The notes under the pieces were generated by a model. It had not been told where the DNA came from and searched no databases. It worked only from the letters and a program-made list of their open reading frames with translations. From NCBI RefSeq assembly GCF_036894955.1, contig NZ_CP145905.1:5312001-5376000 (forward strand): a stretch of 64,000 nt of DNA. The letters run 5' to 3'. Position numbers and translations under genes: made by a program. Below, one piece after another: positions 1 to 7,449 of this stretch (positions are counted from its first letter, which is position 1; each line of letters begins with the position of its first letter). This DNA is from Paenibacillus sp. KS-LC4 (GTDB lineage: Bacteria; Bacillota; Bacilli; Paenibacillales; Paenibacillaceae).

Positions 1-81
1 CTTGACCAGCTCTCCAAGCTGCTGTACCTTCCCTGCTCCGAATACGAGCTTGGTAGGGTTGTACAATTCAAAATCTTTCAT
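1..81 (-). CDS. Iron-containing alcohol dehydrogenase, N-terminal fragment (partial)
   Basis: Only the first 27 codons lie in the window; the gene runs off the left edge. The N-terminus reads MKDFELYNPTKLVFGAGKV, the characteristic opening of Fe-type alcohol dehydrogenases of the YugJ/YugK (butanol dehydrogenase) group, which reduce aldehydes with NAD(P)H. The ATG at 79-81 has a GGGAGG ribosome binding site just upstream. The metal ligands and the rest of the fold are outside the window, so substrate and exact subfamily cannot be judged. Confidence 0.75.
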   Translation of the reverse strand, partial: MKDFELYNPTKLVFGAGKVQQLGELVK

Positions 82-204
82 AGTCAGTGAAACCTCCCGA
101 TAATTAAAATAAGTGAACGATTGTATTATAACACTTTCACTGAGTTTTCTAAAGTTATAGACGTTTCGTACTTAACTCGCCTGTATTCTGCGCGCTGCAC
201 AGCT

Positions 205-1098
205 TCATGAACCATACAAACGCATAAGCAGGATGCCTGCGAACGCGGCACATATCCCGATCGTCTCCAATTTTGTGAAACGCTCCTTAACGACAAAGCG
301 TGTATACAGCAGCACAATCAGTACATTAAGCGCCGTTACCGCCGACACCAGCCCCGCCTTCCCCACATCAAAAGCCGTCACAATAAACATCATACCGACC
401 GCATTGGTAATACCGACCGCCATCCCGACGGAAAACGTGCGGCGGAAGCTCCAGCCCCGTTTGTTCACCAAGTCAGCTGAATGGCCTGCTGCCAGGGAGG
501 CAAAGCGCAGCGAGCGCATATCGCGCAGCCACCACAGCCCAAAGCAGATCGAGCCGCTGCTGAACATGCAGACAAGCGTCGGAAACAACGGCGCATCCAT
601 TAGCGTCGACCATTTTCCCGACAGATCGTTTCCGGCAAACAGCAGCATCGCCAGCAGCCCCCATTGCGCTCCTTGCAAATTGCCACGGGTAATATCATTG
701 GAATAACGCACCAGCAATATACCCGCGATAATGATAATAAAGGAGCTCAGCTGCGCCATATTCAGCGTCTCTCCCCATACCGCGAAGGCGACAACGACAA
801 CAATCGCCGAAGGCAGTGCGGTCAATATCGCAACAAGAGAGGCTTTGCCCACGGCAAAGCCCTTAAACATGCTTGCATTCGCCCCGAAAGAGAACAGCCC
901 CATCTGCACCCCAATGAGCGATGACACGGTGAAAGCCTCCCCTGTTGCCAGCGTACAAGCTAGTGTAATCAGCGCTCCTGAGAAAAACACTCCACACAGC
1001 AGCGCATTGCGATTAAGCGCCTGCTGGCTCGTCCAATGATACAAAATCCCCCGCAGCCCAAAGCTCGTCGCCGCCAGCAAGGATAATAAAAGCCACAT
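205..1098 (-). CDS. EamA/DMT-family transporter
   Basis: A polytopic inner-membrane protein of 297 residues with about ten hydrophobic segments, matching the drug/metabolite transporter (EamA) architecture of two five-helix repeats. The N-terminal helix reads WLLLSLLAATSFGLRGILY, and the C-terminus ends with a typical last EamA helix followed by a short tail. I chose the ATG at 1098 rather than the longer open frame because GGAGG lies about 10 bases upstream of it and too close to an earlier ATG. The substrate (metabolite, amino acid or drug) cannot be read from sequence. It is transcribed alone, divergently from ldh across a 400-bp spacer. Confidence 0.8.
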   Translation of the reverse strand: MWLLLSLLAATSFGLRGILYHWTSQQALNRNALLCGVFFSGALITLACTLATGEAFTVSSLIGVQMGLFSFGANASMFKGFAVGKASLVAILTALPSAIVVVVAFAVWGETLNMAQLSSFIIIIAGILLVRYSNDITRGNLQGAQWGLLAMLLFAGNDLSGKWSTLMDAPLFPTLVCMFSSGSICFGLWWLRDMRSLRFASLAAGHSADLVNKRGWSFRRTFSVGMAVGITNAVGMMFIVTAFDVGKAGLVSAVTALNVLIVLLYTRFVVKERFTKLETIGICAAFAGILLMRLYGS

Positions 1099-1227
1099 GA
1101 ATGCCATTCCTCCATCTCTGTCTGCCCACACATACTTTCCCTATCATGACAGCTGAAGGTCAGATTGTAAATGCACGAAAATAAGCCGTTTATCTCTATT
1201 CAACCTTAGGTCTTCCGGCCTGCACAT

Positions 1228-1334
1228 TGTGGACAATCCTCCCTGTTTATATGTGGATAAGTGTTATAGGAAGCGGAAAACACTTAACTTGAATACTGTT
1301 GATAATGTGTACAACTCTGTGGATATGTTGAAAA
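1228..1334 (+). promoter_or_regulatory. Cluster of DnaA-box-like 9-mers
   Basis: Six 9-mers related to TGTGGATAA (reverse complement of the DnaA box TTATCCACA) sit in 107 bp, all in the same orientation: TGTGGACAA (1228), TGTGGATAA (1252, perfect), TGTTGATAA (1297), TGTGTACAA (1306), TGTGGATAT (1318) and TGTTGAAAA (1326). The first five have zero or one mismatch; the last has two. No dnaA or dnaN gene is in the window, so this is not obviously oriC. A non-origin DnaA-binding cluster, as known in Bacillus subtilis, is the likeliest reading. Confidence 0.5.
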
Positions 1335-1369
1335 AGAGAGCCTTCATCGCCAATCGCTGGCAGATGGAA

Positions 1370-1387
1370 ATGTGCATATTTTCACGT
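1370..1387. promoter_or_regulatory. Rex-like operator upstream of ldh
   Basis: The 18-mer ATGTGCATATTTTCACGT matches 10 of the 14 fixed positions of the Rex operator TTGTGAA-N4-TTCACAA. Rex senses the NADH/NAD ratio and represses lactate dehydrogenase genes in many Bacillota, so the location fits. It lies about 60 bp upstream of the proposed -35, farther than usual for simple repression. It could equally be a degenerate CRP/FNR-type TGTGA-N6-TCACA site. Confidence 0.35.
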
Positions 1388-1396
1388 TTTTCTATG

Positions 1397-1462
1397 CATG
1401 TGACATAGACAAACATGGAATGAACATGGCCGTCACATGATGGGCTGGCTGCCGCATATAAT
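1397..1462 (+). promoter_or_regulatory. ldh promoter with CATGTGAC/GTCACATG inverted repeat
   Basis: A perfect -10 TATAAT is at 1457-1462. The -35 region is weak (CACATG at 17-bp spacing or GTCACA at 19 bp). An exact inverted repeat, CATGTGAC (1397-1404) and GTCACATG (1432-1439), has its right arm over the -35. This suggests an activator or repressor bound at two half-sites 35 bp apart. A weak -35 with a perfect -10 is typical of activator-dependent promoters, but the regulator is unknown. Confidence 0.45.
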
Positions 1463-1498
1463 AGCTTAAAGAGTTAACGGCAGAGGAGATGCTATAGG

Positions 1499-2464
1499 AT
1501 GGCCAATAAAGCGCGCAAGGTCGCCATTGTTGGAGTTGGTCAGGTCGGTTCTAGCTGCGCCTATTCCTTAATTAACCAGTATATTTGCGATGAGCTGCTG
1601 CTCATTGACCGCACGTTTGATCGTGCTTACGCACAGGCGCTCGATTTATCGCACAGCATGGATTTTGTCCATGGTCGAACGAAGGTTGCTGCCGGGACGC
1701 TGGAGCAGTGCGGAGATATGGATGTGATTCTTTTATGTGCAGGAGCGTATCCAGTGGGCAGCGATGATCGACTGGATGTACTGCATACGGTGCGCGAGAT
1801 TTATGAAACGATGATTCCTCGCATTATGAACAGCGGCTTCAACGGAATTTTTGTAGCGGCCGCCAATCCTGTGGATATTGTGACGTATGTCGTGTGGGAG
1901 CTGTCCGGCATGCCGCGCTGCCAAGTGATTGGCACCGGAACGTCGATTGATTCCTCACGGCTCAAAACGCTGCTTTGCGAGCATTTTCCCGTTGATGCCC
2001 GCAGCGTGCAGGGCTATGTGCTAGGGGAGCATGGCGAGTCACAGTTTCCCGCTTGGTCGCATGTGACGGTTGGCGGAAAGCCGCTGCTGCATATTTTAGC
2101 GCAGCATCCGGAGCGCTTTGCAAATGTGAAGCTTGGAGCGCTCGCTGAGCAGACCCGCAATGCCGGGTGGGAAATTTATACGCGCAAAGGCTCGACCAGC
2201 TTTGGCATCGGTAATGCGCTGGCGCATATTACCCGCTCCATTTTAAGCGACGAGCATCGCATTATTGCCGTGTCCGCCATATTAAACGGCGAATATGGCC
2301 AGCGGCATGTATGTGCCGGCGTACCTGCCATTATTGCCCGCTGCGGGGTTAAGGAAATCGTCGAGCTCAAGCTGACGACGCGGGAGCAGCGGCTGATGGA
2401 GCGCTCATGCACAATAATACGTCAGGCGATTGAGAGCCTATCTTTAGTAACCGAGAAAGAATAG
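1499..2464 (+). CDS. ldh: L-lactate dehydrogenase-like protein with altered specificity loop
   Basis: 321 residues, the usual LDH length. L-lactate dehydrogenase interconverts pyruvate and lactate with NADH in the cytoplasm. Visible features: Rossmann motif GVGQVG (12-17), Asp37 at the end of beta-2 (NAD preference), ANPVDIVTY, the substrate Arg/Asp pair in IDSSR, the catalytic His in GEHG, and KGSTSFGIG. In canonical LDH the mobile loop reads AGANQKPGETRLD, whose Gln102 selects pyruvate; here it reads AGAYPVGSDDRLD, so Gln is Pro85, while Arg91 (Arg109 equivalent) is kept. A different 2-oxoacid substrate is therefore possible. The start ATG follows AGGAG by 10 bases. It is monocistronic, with argS's own promoter immediately downstream. 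Confidence 0.85.
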   Translation: MANKARKVAIVGVGQVGSSCAYSLINQYICDELLLIDRTFDRAYAQALDLSHSMDFVHGRTKVAAGTLEQCGDMDVILLCAGAYPVGSDDRLDVLHTVREIYETMIPRIMNSGFNGIFVAAANPVDIVTYVVWELSGMPRCQVIGTGTSIDSSRLKTLLCEHFPVDARSVQGYVLGEHGESQFPAWSHVTVGGKPLLHILAQHPERFANVKLGALAEQTRNAGWEIYTRKGSTSFGIGNALAHITRSILSDEHRIIAVSAILNGEYGQRHVCAGVPAIIARCGVKEIVELKLTTREQRLMERSCTIIRQAIESLSLVTEKE

Positions 2465-2484
2465 CCTACATTTAAAAAAACGGA

Positions 2485-2513
2485 TTGATTTTTCTAATCG
2501 TATTCGATATGAT
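2485..2513 (+). promoter_or_regulatory. Sigma-A promoter of the argS T-box leader
   Basis: TTGATT (2485-2490) and TATGAT (2508-2513) are separated by exactly 17 bp and lie just upstream of the T-box leader. This is a standard vegetative promoter placing the transcript start near 2520. Confidence 0.7.
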
Positions 2514-2520
2514 AGCTGTT

Positions 2521-2782
2521 AATTAACATCAAGGAACGGGAGAGTAACCTAAATAGGAGCCATTTCAAGCGAGCCGGAGCAGTGAAAGCCGGCAATGGAC
2601 GGTTAGGTGAAGCGCACCCGGGAGATGGCGGCCTGAAGCGAGCAATCGCGCTAGGGACGTCCGGTTCAGCACCGTTACAACGGCGAGATGCCCTTCCTTT
2701 ATTTTGTTCGGAGGCGGCAACAAGAGTGGTACCGCGGGGATAACAGGCCTCGTCTCTTAATTGTAGAGACGGGGTCTTTTTT
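2521..2782 (+). promoter_or_regulatory. T-box riboswitch (tRNA-Arg) controlling argS
   Basis: The hallmark T-box sequence AGAGTGGTACCGCGG is at 2723-2737, inside the antiterminator, followed by an intrinsic terminator. In Stem I, CCTAA near 2550 can pair with TTAGG near 2603, leaving a 3' internal loop GAAGCGCACCC. The codon CGC (2613-2615), followed by the usual A, is the best specifier, and it encodes arginine, matching the downstream arginyl-tRNA synthetase. Uncharged tRNA-Arg would pair by its anticodon here and by its 3' end with TGGT, stabilising the antiterminator and switching argS on. The specifier assignment is inferred by manual folding. Confidence 0.92.
2748..2782 (+). terminator. 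T-box intrinsic terminator (attenuator)
   Basis: The stem CCTCGTCTCT/AGAGACGGGG is followed by TCTTTTTT. It lies directly after the T-box sequence, which can pair alternatively with its 5' arm, as expected for transcription attenuation of argS. Confidence 0.9.
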
Positions 2783-2830
2783 GCGTGCTGCTCTGCTCTT
2801 GCCTGAACATGTATATTGGAGAGGAAGATG

Positions 2831-4528
2831 ATGATGCTGTTAATGGACAAAATAGCGCTAGCTCTGGCGAATGTACTCGCTCTGCCCGAAGCAGAAATTC
2901 GGCCCTTACTGGAATATCCGCCCGATGAGAAGCTTGGCGACGCCGCTTTCCCCTGCTTTACATTAGCCCGCACGATGAAACAAAGCCCTGCTAACATCGC
3001 CGCACAGCTGGAGCCCCTCGTAATAGACGCGAGCTGGAGCGTTAAGGCTGCCGGCCCCTATTTGAATTTCAAATGGAATAGGGAGCTGACAGCGGCGCAG
3101 CTTATCGCAGATTGGCAAAGCGGAAGCCTCATGCACGCAGCCATTGGGAATGGCGAGCGCATCATTATCGACATGTCTTCGCCCAATATTGCGAAGCCGT
3201 TCGGCATTGGACATTTGCGCTCGACGATGATCGGCAATGCGCTGTACCACATTTTGCGCAAGGTTGGCTATGAGACGGTCAGCGTCAACCATCTCGGCGA
3301 TTGGGGCACGCAATTCGGCAAGATGATTACCGCCTATCTCAAATGGGGCGACGAGCAGCAGCTTGCAGCCGATCCCATTAAAGGCTATTTGGAGCTGTAT
3401 GTGCGTTTTCATGAGGAAGCGGAGAAGCACCCCGAGCTGGAGGATGAGGCGCGCGGCTGGTTCGCCAAGCTGGAAGCTGGCGATGCTGAAGCGATTCGCT
3501 GCTGGAGCCAGTTTATTGCCGACAGCCTGAAGGAGTTCAACAAGCTGTATGCCCGGCTCGGCGTGAGCTTTGACCATTTTCTCGGCGAAAGCTTCTATAA
3601 CGATAAAATGGATGCCGTTGTGCAGCAGCTTCAAGAGCAACAGCTGCTGGAGGAAAGTGAAGGCGCACAGGTCGTCCGGCTGGATGAGCATGAGCTTCCG
3701 CCTTGTCTCATTCGCAAATCCGATGGCACCTCCATCTATGCGACAAGGGACCTCGCGACTGCGATATATCGCCATGATGAGATGAAAGGCAGCAAGCTGC
3801 TATATGTCGTCGGCTCGGAGCAATCGCTGCATTTTCGCCAGCTATTTCTCGTGCTTGAGAAAATGGGCTTTGCATGGGCAGCAGCCTGCAAGCATATTCC
3901 CTTCGGACTCATGAAGCTGGATGGGGAAAAAATGTCCACCCGCCGCGGCAAGGTCGTGTTTTTAGAAGAAGTACTGGATGAGGCGGTGCAGCGGGCTTTA
4001 CAGAAAATAGAGGAAAAGAACCCTGCACTAGCAGGAAAGTCTGAGGTGGCCGAAGCCGTTGGCATTGGCGCCGTCGTATTCGGAGATCTCAAAAATACGA
4101 GAATGCTTGCGGTCGATTTTGTACTGGAGGATGTCCTTAATTTTGAAGGGGAAACGGGCCCTTACGTGCAATATGCTTACGCCAGAACGCAGCGGATATT
4201 GGCAAAAGCGGAAGGCAGCGACGTGACTGCTGCCCCTCAGTCCGCCGATTATGAGTATGTTACAGACGATTATGCCTGGCTGCTGATGAAGATGCTTTTG
4301 CGCTACACAGCCGCCCTAGGGGACGCTGCCAAGCGGCATGAGCCGTCTATTCTCGCCAGATATTTGATCCAGCTCGCGCAGGCGTTTAATCGTTTTTACC
4401 ATCATGACAAGGTACTCGCTGGAGACGCTGGCGAACGGATCGTTAAGCTTAAGCTGGTGCAGATTGCTGCCGATGTGCTTAAGGAAGGCCTAGAGCTGCT
4501 CGGTTTGAAAACGCCGAAGGAAATATAA
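2831..4528 (+). CDS. argS: Arginyl-tRNA synthetase
   Basis: A class I aminoacyl-tRNA synthetase that charges tRNA-Arg with arginine in the cytoplasm. It shows an N-terminal additional domain (first ~115 residues), the ArgRS HIGH-like block SSPNIAKPFGIGHLRST, the KMSKS-like loop GEKMSTRRGKVV, and a helical anticodon-binding C-terminus with YAYARTQRI and FNRFYHHDKVL. The length (about 565 residues) is normal. Three consecutive ATG codons (2828, 2831, 2834) follow a GGAGAGG site at 2818-2824; 2831 gives the best spacing, but 2834 is equally possible. Transcription is controlled by the tRNA-Arg T-box upstream, and a strong terminator follows. Confidence 0.95.
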   Translation: MMLLMDKIALALANVLALPEAEIRPLLEYPPDEKLGDAAFPCFTLARTMKQSPANIAAQLEPLVIDASWSVKAAGPYLNFKWNRELTAAQLIADWQSGSLMHAAIGNGERIIIDMSSPNIAKPFGIGHLRSTMIGNALYHILRKVGYETVSVNHLGDWGTQFGKMITAYLKWGDEQQLAADPIKGYLELYVRFHEEAEKHPELEDEARGWFAKLEAGDAEAIRCWSQFIADSLKEFNKLYARLGVSFDHFLGESFYNDKMDAVVQQLQEQQLLEESEGAQVVRLDEHELPPCLIRKSDGTSIYATRDLATAIYRHDEMKGSKLLYVVGSEQSLHFRQLFLVLEKMGFAWAAACKHIPFGLMKLDGEKMSTRRGKVVFLEEVLDEAVQRALQKIEEKNPALAGKSEVAEAVGIGAVVFGDLKNTRMLAVDFVLEDVLNFEGETGPYVQYAYARTQRILAKAEGSDVTAAPQSADYEYVTDDYAWLLMKMLLRYTAALGDAAKRHEPSILARYLIQLAQAFNRFYHHDKVLAGDAGERIVKLKLVQIAADVLKEGLELLGLKTPKEI

Positions 4529-4540
4529 ATAAAAATGCAA

Positions 4541-4582
4541 AAAAACAGGCATCCACCAGCCAGAGGCGGGGTGCCTGTTTTT
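4541..4582 (+). terminator. Intrinsic terminator after argS
   Basis: The hairpin AAACAGGCATCC/GGGTGCCTGTTT with a flanking T-run begins 13 bases after the argS stop codon. The A-run before the stem means it could also stop transcription of the converging gene at 4604. Confidence 0.85.
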
Positions 4583-4603
4583 GAAATCTTTTTCAAACAA
4601 GTA

Positions 4604-4891
4604 TTAGCTATTCGTCGGCTCCGGAATAAGATCCTTCTCGATGATCTGCTGATTGAAATGAGCGATGTTCTTCTCAAAGCAATTGCAGTAGTAGTCTTTC
4701 CGGCACAATGGACAAGGTACGTTCAGCATCCGCGTAACGCCTGTTAATCTCCATACTGGCTTCTGGCTGTAGAACAAACGCGCCTTGGAACCTTCACTAA
4801 GTGTCATGATGTACTGATATAACCCTGAGGCAAGATCTTTGTCGGCTAAAATAACGTTCTTAATCTGCAGTTTCGAATTCAAGATTTTCAC
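4604..4891 (-). CDS. Hypothetical protein with C-terminal Cys cluster
   Basis: I do not recognise a family. The frame gives 95 residues, hydrophilic, with a Cys-rich motif CPLCRKDYYCNCF at about residues 60-72 that could bind zinc. The first codon is GTG at 4891 with AAGG immediately upstream; a TTG three codons later (4882) has a better distance to that site, so the start is uncertain. It converges on argS and opens a stretch (about 4.6-6.25 kb) that is visibly more AT-rich than its neighbours. Confidence 0.5.
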   Translation of the reverse strand: MKILNSKLQIKNVILADKDLASGLYQYIMTLSEGSKARLFYSQKPVWRLTGVTRMLNVPCPLCRKDYYCNCFEKNIAHFNQQIIEKDLIPEPTNS

Positions 4892-5058
4892 CCTTACTGT
4901 TCGTATTCAAGATTGTGTAATAATACCCTTTATAGCGCGTTAAGTCAATATTTCTGCGGCCAAGACCATCGTTTGGGTATAAAAATCTTCATGCGAAAGT
5001 AAGGAAATCCCGATTCGATGTATTCATTTTTAAAACGCGACATGTTTGGTTTATGCTC

Positions 5059-5301
5059 TTACACTTTTTTTCTCAAAGCAAAGATAAATACCAGATAGGC
5101 TATGATTAGAGCAAGATTGAACAGGGGGAGAATCATTTTCCAAAGCTCATTCGGAGCCATTACAAACATTAGAAGTCCCCCTGTAAATAACAAATAGATG
5201 TTTTGCATTCTTCTTCTTGGTGTTCTTCCAGCCCTCACAATACTGAAAATGACCCATAATGTAATCAGCACATAAGCGATTAAAGCAATTAAATTAAGCA
5301 T
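5059..5301 (-). CDS. Small multi-pass membrane protein, unknown function
   Basis: 80 residues with three predicted membrane helices (roughly 3-22, 35-50 and 56-76), an Arg-rich loop RAGRTPRRRMQ between helices 1 and 2, and a basic tail LRKKV. AGGCGGTG lies 6 bases before the ATG. It resembles many small uncharacterised Bacillota membrane proteins, and no function can be assigned. It precedes no close downstream gene on its strand; the region up to 5374 is AT-rich. Confidence 0.6.
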   Translation of the reverse strand: MLNLIALIAYVLITLWVIFSIVRAGRTPRRRMQNIYLLFTGGLLMFVMAPNELWKMILPLFNLALIIAYLVFIFALRKKV

Positions 5302-5373
5302 GAATTCACCGCCTAGTATTAAAAGAAATAATACATCTCATTTTCTAAAGGTTACGTTTCACACAAAGTTATA

Positions 5374-6162
5374 TTATAGCTTTCCTATATAACTATACGC
5401 ATTACCTAAATATGACTTTGCACTACTCCATTGATTAACAACATTCCCTGCAAGCAATGCTGCTACTCCTCCACCGACAATGATAGCTCCAATTGTACTC
5501 CATGATAATGCCGCTATTGTTCCCCCTACTTCTATCCATAAACTCATTAAAGCAGTATCAAACGTGCTGAATTGCATAGCGAACAAATCAACCCCATTTT
5601 TCGCGGTAGCAAACCATTGATTAGAAGCTGTAGCCTGCTTCTGAATATTGCTTCCTTCAGGATCAGGTTTTGCATGATCACCTACCCAATTATAATTCAT
5701 GCTTTCATAGCAGGCAAAAGTATAGCTAGTCATTGAATTATTACTGTAATAATGACACACGGATGGTATACCCGCTTTATCAATGGCCCTCAGTCCCATG
5801 CTAGGCTCTTTATCATTCATTAGTTCCCCGTTTACATAAACCTTATAGTCATAAGTAGCAAATATCGTATTTACCGTTAGAGTGTCCGTAAATATCTCAG
5901 TATAATTTTTGTTATTCTCATATTCAGGATTAAGATTGAATTTCTTTGACTCTGTAATAACATTCTTTACACCTTGTGAGCCTTCGCTCCTTTCTATAGT
6001 CGTAACAGTGGTGACAGATCCTAAAATTTCTCCTTCGATTGTCTTAAATTCTGTTTCATCCGATATCACATGTATATTTGAATTCTCTGCAAATACGACT
6101 GAAACAGCATTTGAAAAAACCAACGTCATAATCAACAAAAAACTTATAAACTTTTTACTCAA
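5374..6162 (-). CDS. Exported protein with hydrophobic glycine-rich tail, unknown function
   Basis: Family not recognised. From the preferred TTG start (codon SKKFISF, 10 bases after AAGGAAG) the protein has about 262 residues. It carries a clear signal peptide (hydrophobic core FLLIMTLVFSNAVSVVF, likely cut after AEN or nearby), a hydrophilic middle with two cysteines about 16 residues apart, and a C-terminal hydrophobic Gly/Ala segment (GAIIVGGGVAALLAG) followed by an amphipathic end. That layout can occur in surface or bacteriocin-like proteins, but no immunity or export gene is next to it. The gene is AT-rich relative to the window, suggesting relatively recent acquisition. Confidence 0.6.
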   Translation of the reverse strand: MSKKFISFLLIMTLVFSNAVSVVFAENSNIHVISDETEFKTIEGEILGSVTTVTTIERSEGSQGVKNVITESKKFNLNPEYENNKNYTEIFTDTLTVNTIFATYDYKVYVNGELMNDKEPSMGLRAIDKAGIPSVCHYYSNNSMTSYTFACYESMNYNWVGDHAKPDPEGSNIQKQATASNQWFATAKNGVDLFAMQFSTFDTALMSLWIEVGGTIAALSWSTIGAIIVGGGVAALLAGNVVNQWSSAKSYLGNAYSYIGKL

Positions 6163-6252
6163 AATCCATTCACTTCCTTTTATTACCAATCATACTTCCC
6201 TCCGAATTTTAATCCAATAAGACAAAAGAACTATATTGATTTCATTGAATTT

Positions 6253-7347
6253 CTATTTCAAAGTAATCACAAACGTAACAAAACCATTCTGCTCCTGTGA
6301 ATAAGTCGCGGCGACGATTTTTTTGCCGGAAGGGCTCCAGCCGAGATCGTCGGATAAATACGGGACATCGAGCTTAATCGGCACCGTATCGCCGCTGATG
6401 GCATCCGCCACAAACACGCCGTTGTCGCCGCCACTCCCTTCCGATGTCAGGCTGTAGGCCAGCTTCTTGCCATCTGGCGACCAGCTTGTGCCGAATACCT
6501 GTGTCGCGCTGCCGAGCTCAATCGGCTCATTGCCCTTTGCATCGGTAAGCATCAGCGTCCGCGTCGTGTTCGTGGTGCGCTTCACCAAAGCGAGCTGCTT
6601 GCGCTCTGGCGATGGAATGACCCAGACGACGTCCGTGACCAGCTTCTCTCCCTGCTTGCTGCCATCAGGTAGAAAATACAGCACTTCATTCACAACATAA
6701 TAAATGCCGCCCTCTCCGGGCATCGCCGTAAAAATCCTCTGCTCGCTATCATATATCGTCTCTAATGCTCCATCTACGCCCGCCTTGATCACTTTGCCCT
6801 CAATTGTCATAAACATAACATGCGTAGCATCCATCCACATGCCCGTGCTCGTATCCATCACATCTGAGCCTAGCTCTACCGACTCTCTCGTCTCCACATT
6901 CATAATATAGCCGTGGGCACTCTCCTCGTTATTCAGCTTATAAAATAAATATTTTCCATCTGGCGACGGCTTCGCAAAGCCCTGATGAGCGGGCTGCTCA
7001 TGCAAGGCTTCGTCCTGCTTCGTCACCAGATTATACACATATAAATTATTGGGAAACATCATCTCTCCCTCAGAAGCTATTTTCTGCTCCTTCTCATTGC
7101 GCTTGACGGTGATCAGCTGTTCCTCGGTCATAAAGCTAATACCCCGCGTTTTATCCACTTGGGCAATTTGACTGACAGCTACCTTCGTATCGGTCGATTG
7201 ATCCGGCTCGACGACGGTAATCGTTTTATCCGGCTTTTGTATCGTTTCGCGTGCTGGCGCATTACCTTTACTACAGCCCGCAAGCAGCAGCGCCACTAAG
7301 CAAGCAGCCACACCTGTATTAATCCATTTAAAATGGCTTTGCTTCAT
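6253..7347 (-). CDS. Lipoprotein with TolB-like beta-propeller repeats
   Basis: 364 residues with a lipoprotein signal peptide ending in the lipobox LLAGC, so it is probably anchored on the outer face of the membrane. The body holds at least three PD40/WD40-like segments with the S(P)DGK signature (KPSPDGKYLFYK, SWSPDGKKLAYS, GWSPSGKKIVAA), typical of TolB-type propellers that bind ligands or proteins. It lies 100 bp downstream of, and on the same strand as, a two-component system, and may sense or modulate that kinase's signal (inference). A GGGAGAGG-rich ribosome site precedes the ATG. Confidence 0.75.
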   Translation of the reverse strand: MKQSHFKWINTGVAACLVALLLAGCSKGNAPARETIQKPDKTITVVEPDQSTDTKVAVSQIAQVDKTRGISFMTEEQLITVKRNEKEQKIASEGEMMFPNNLYVYNLVTKQDEALHEQPAHQGFAKPSPDGKYLFYKLNNEESAHGYIMNVETRESVELGSDVMDTSTGMWMDATHVMFMTIEGKVIKAGVDGALETIYDSEQRIFTAMPGEGGIYYVVNEVLYFLPDGSKQGEKLVTDVVWVIPSPERKQLALVKRTTNTTRTLMLTDAKGNEPIELGSATQVFGTSWSPDGKKLAYSLTSEGSGGDNGVFVADAISGDTVPIKLDVPYLSDDLGWSPSGKKIVAATYSQEQNGFVTFVITLK

Positions 7348-7449
7348 TTCCTATTTCCCCTCTCCCTAATGGCTATCGGCTAATTATAATCAGCGCATGT
7401 TTCCGCCTCGTCTCCAGCTTGTTTCGGGTCTGTAAACCTTTTACCATCA

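Noticed and set aside
1228..1334. Chromosomal replication origin
   Set aside because: No dnaA, dnaN, rpmH or AT-rich unwinding element with trios was seen beside the boxes; treated as a non-origin cluster.
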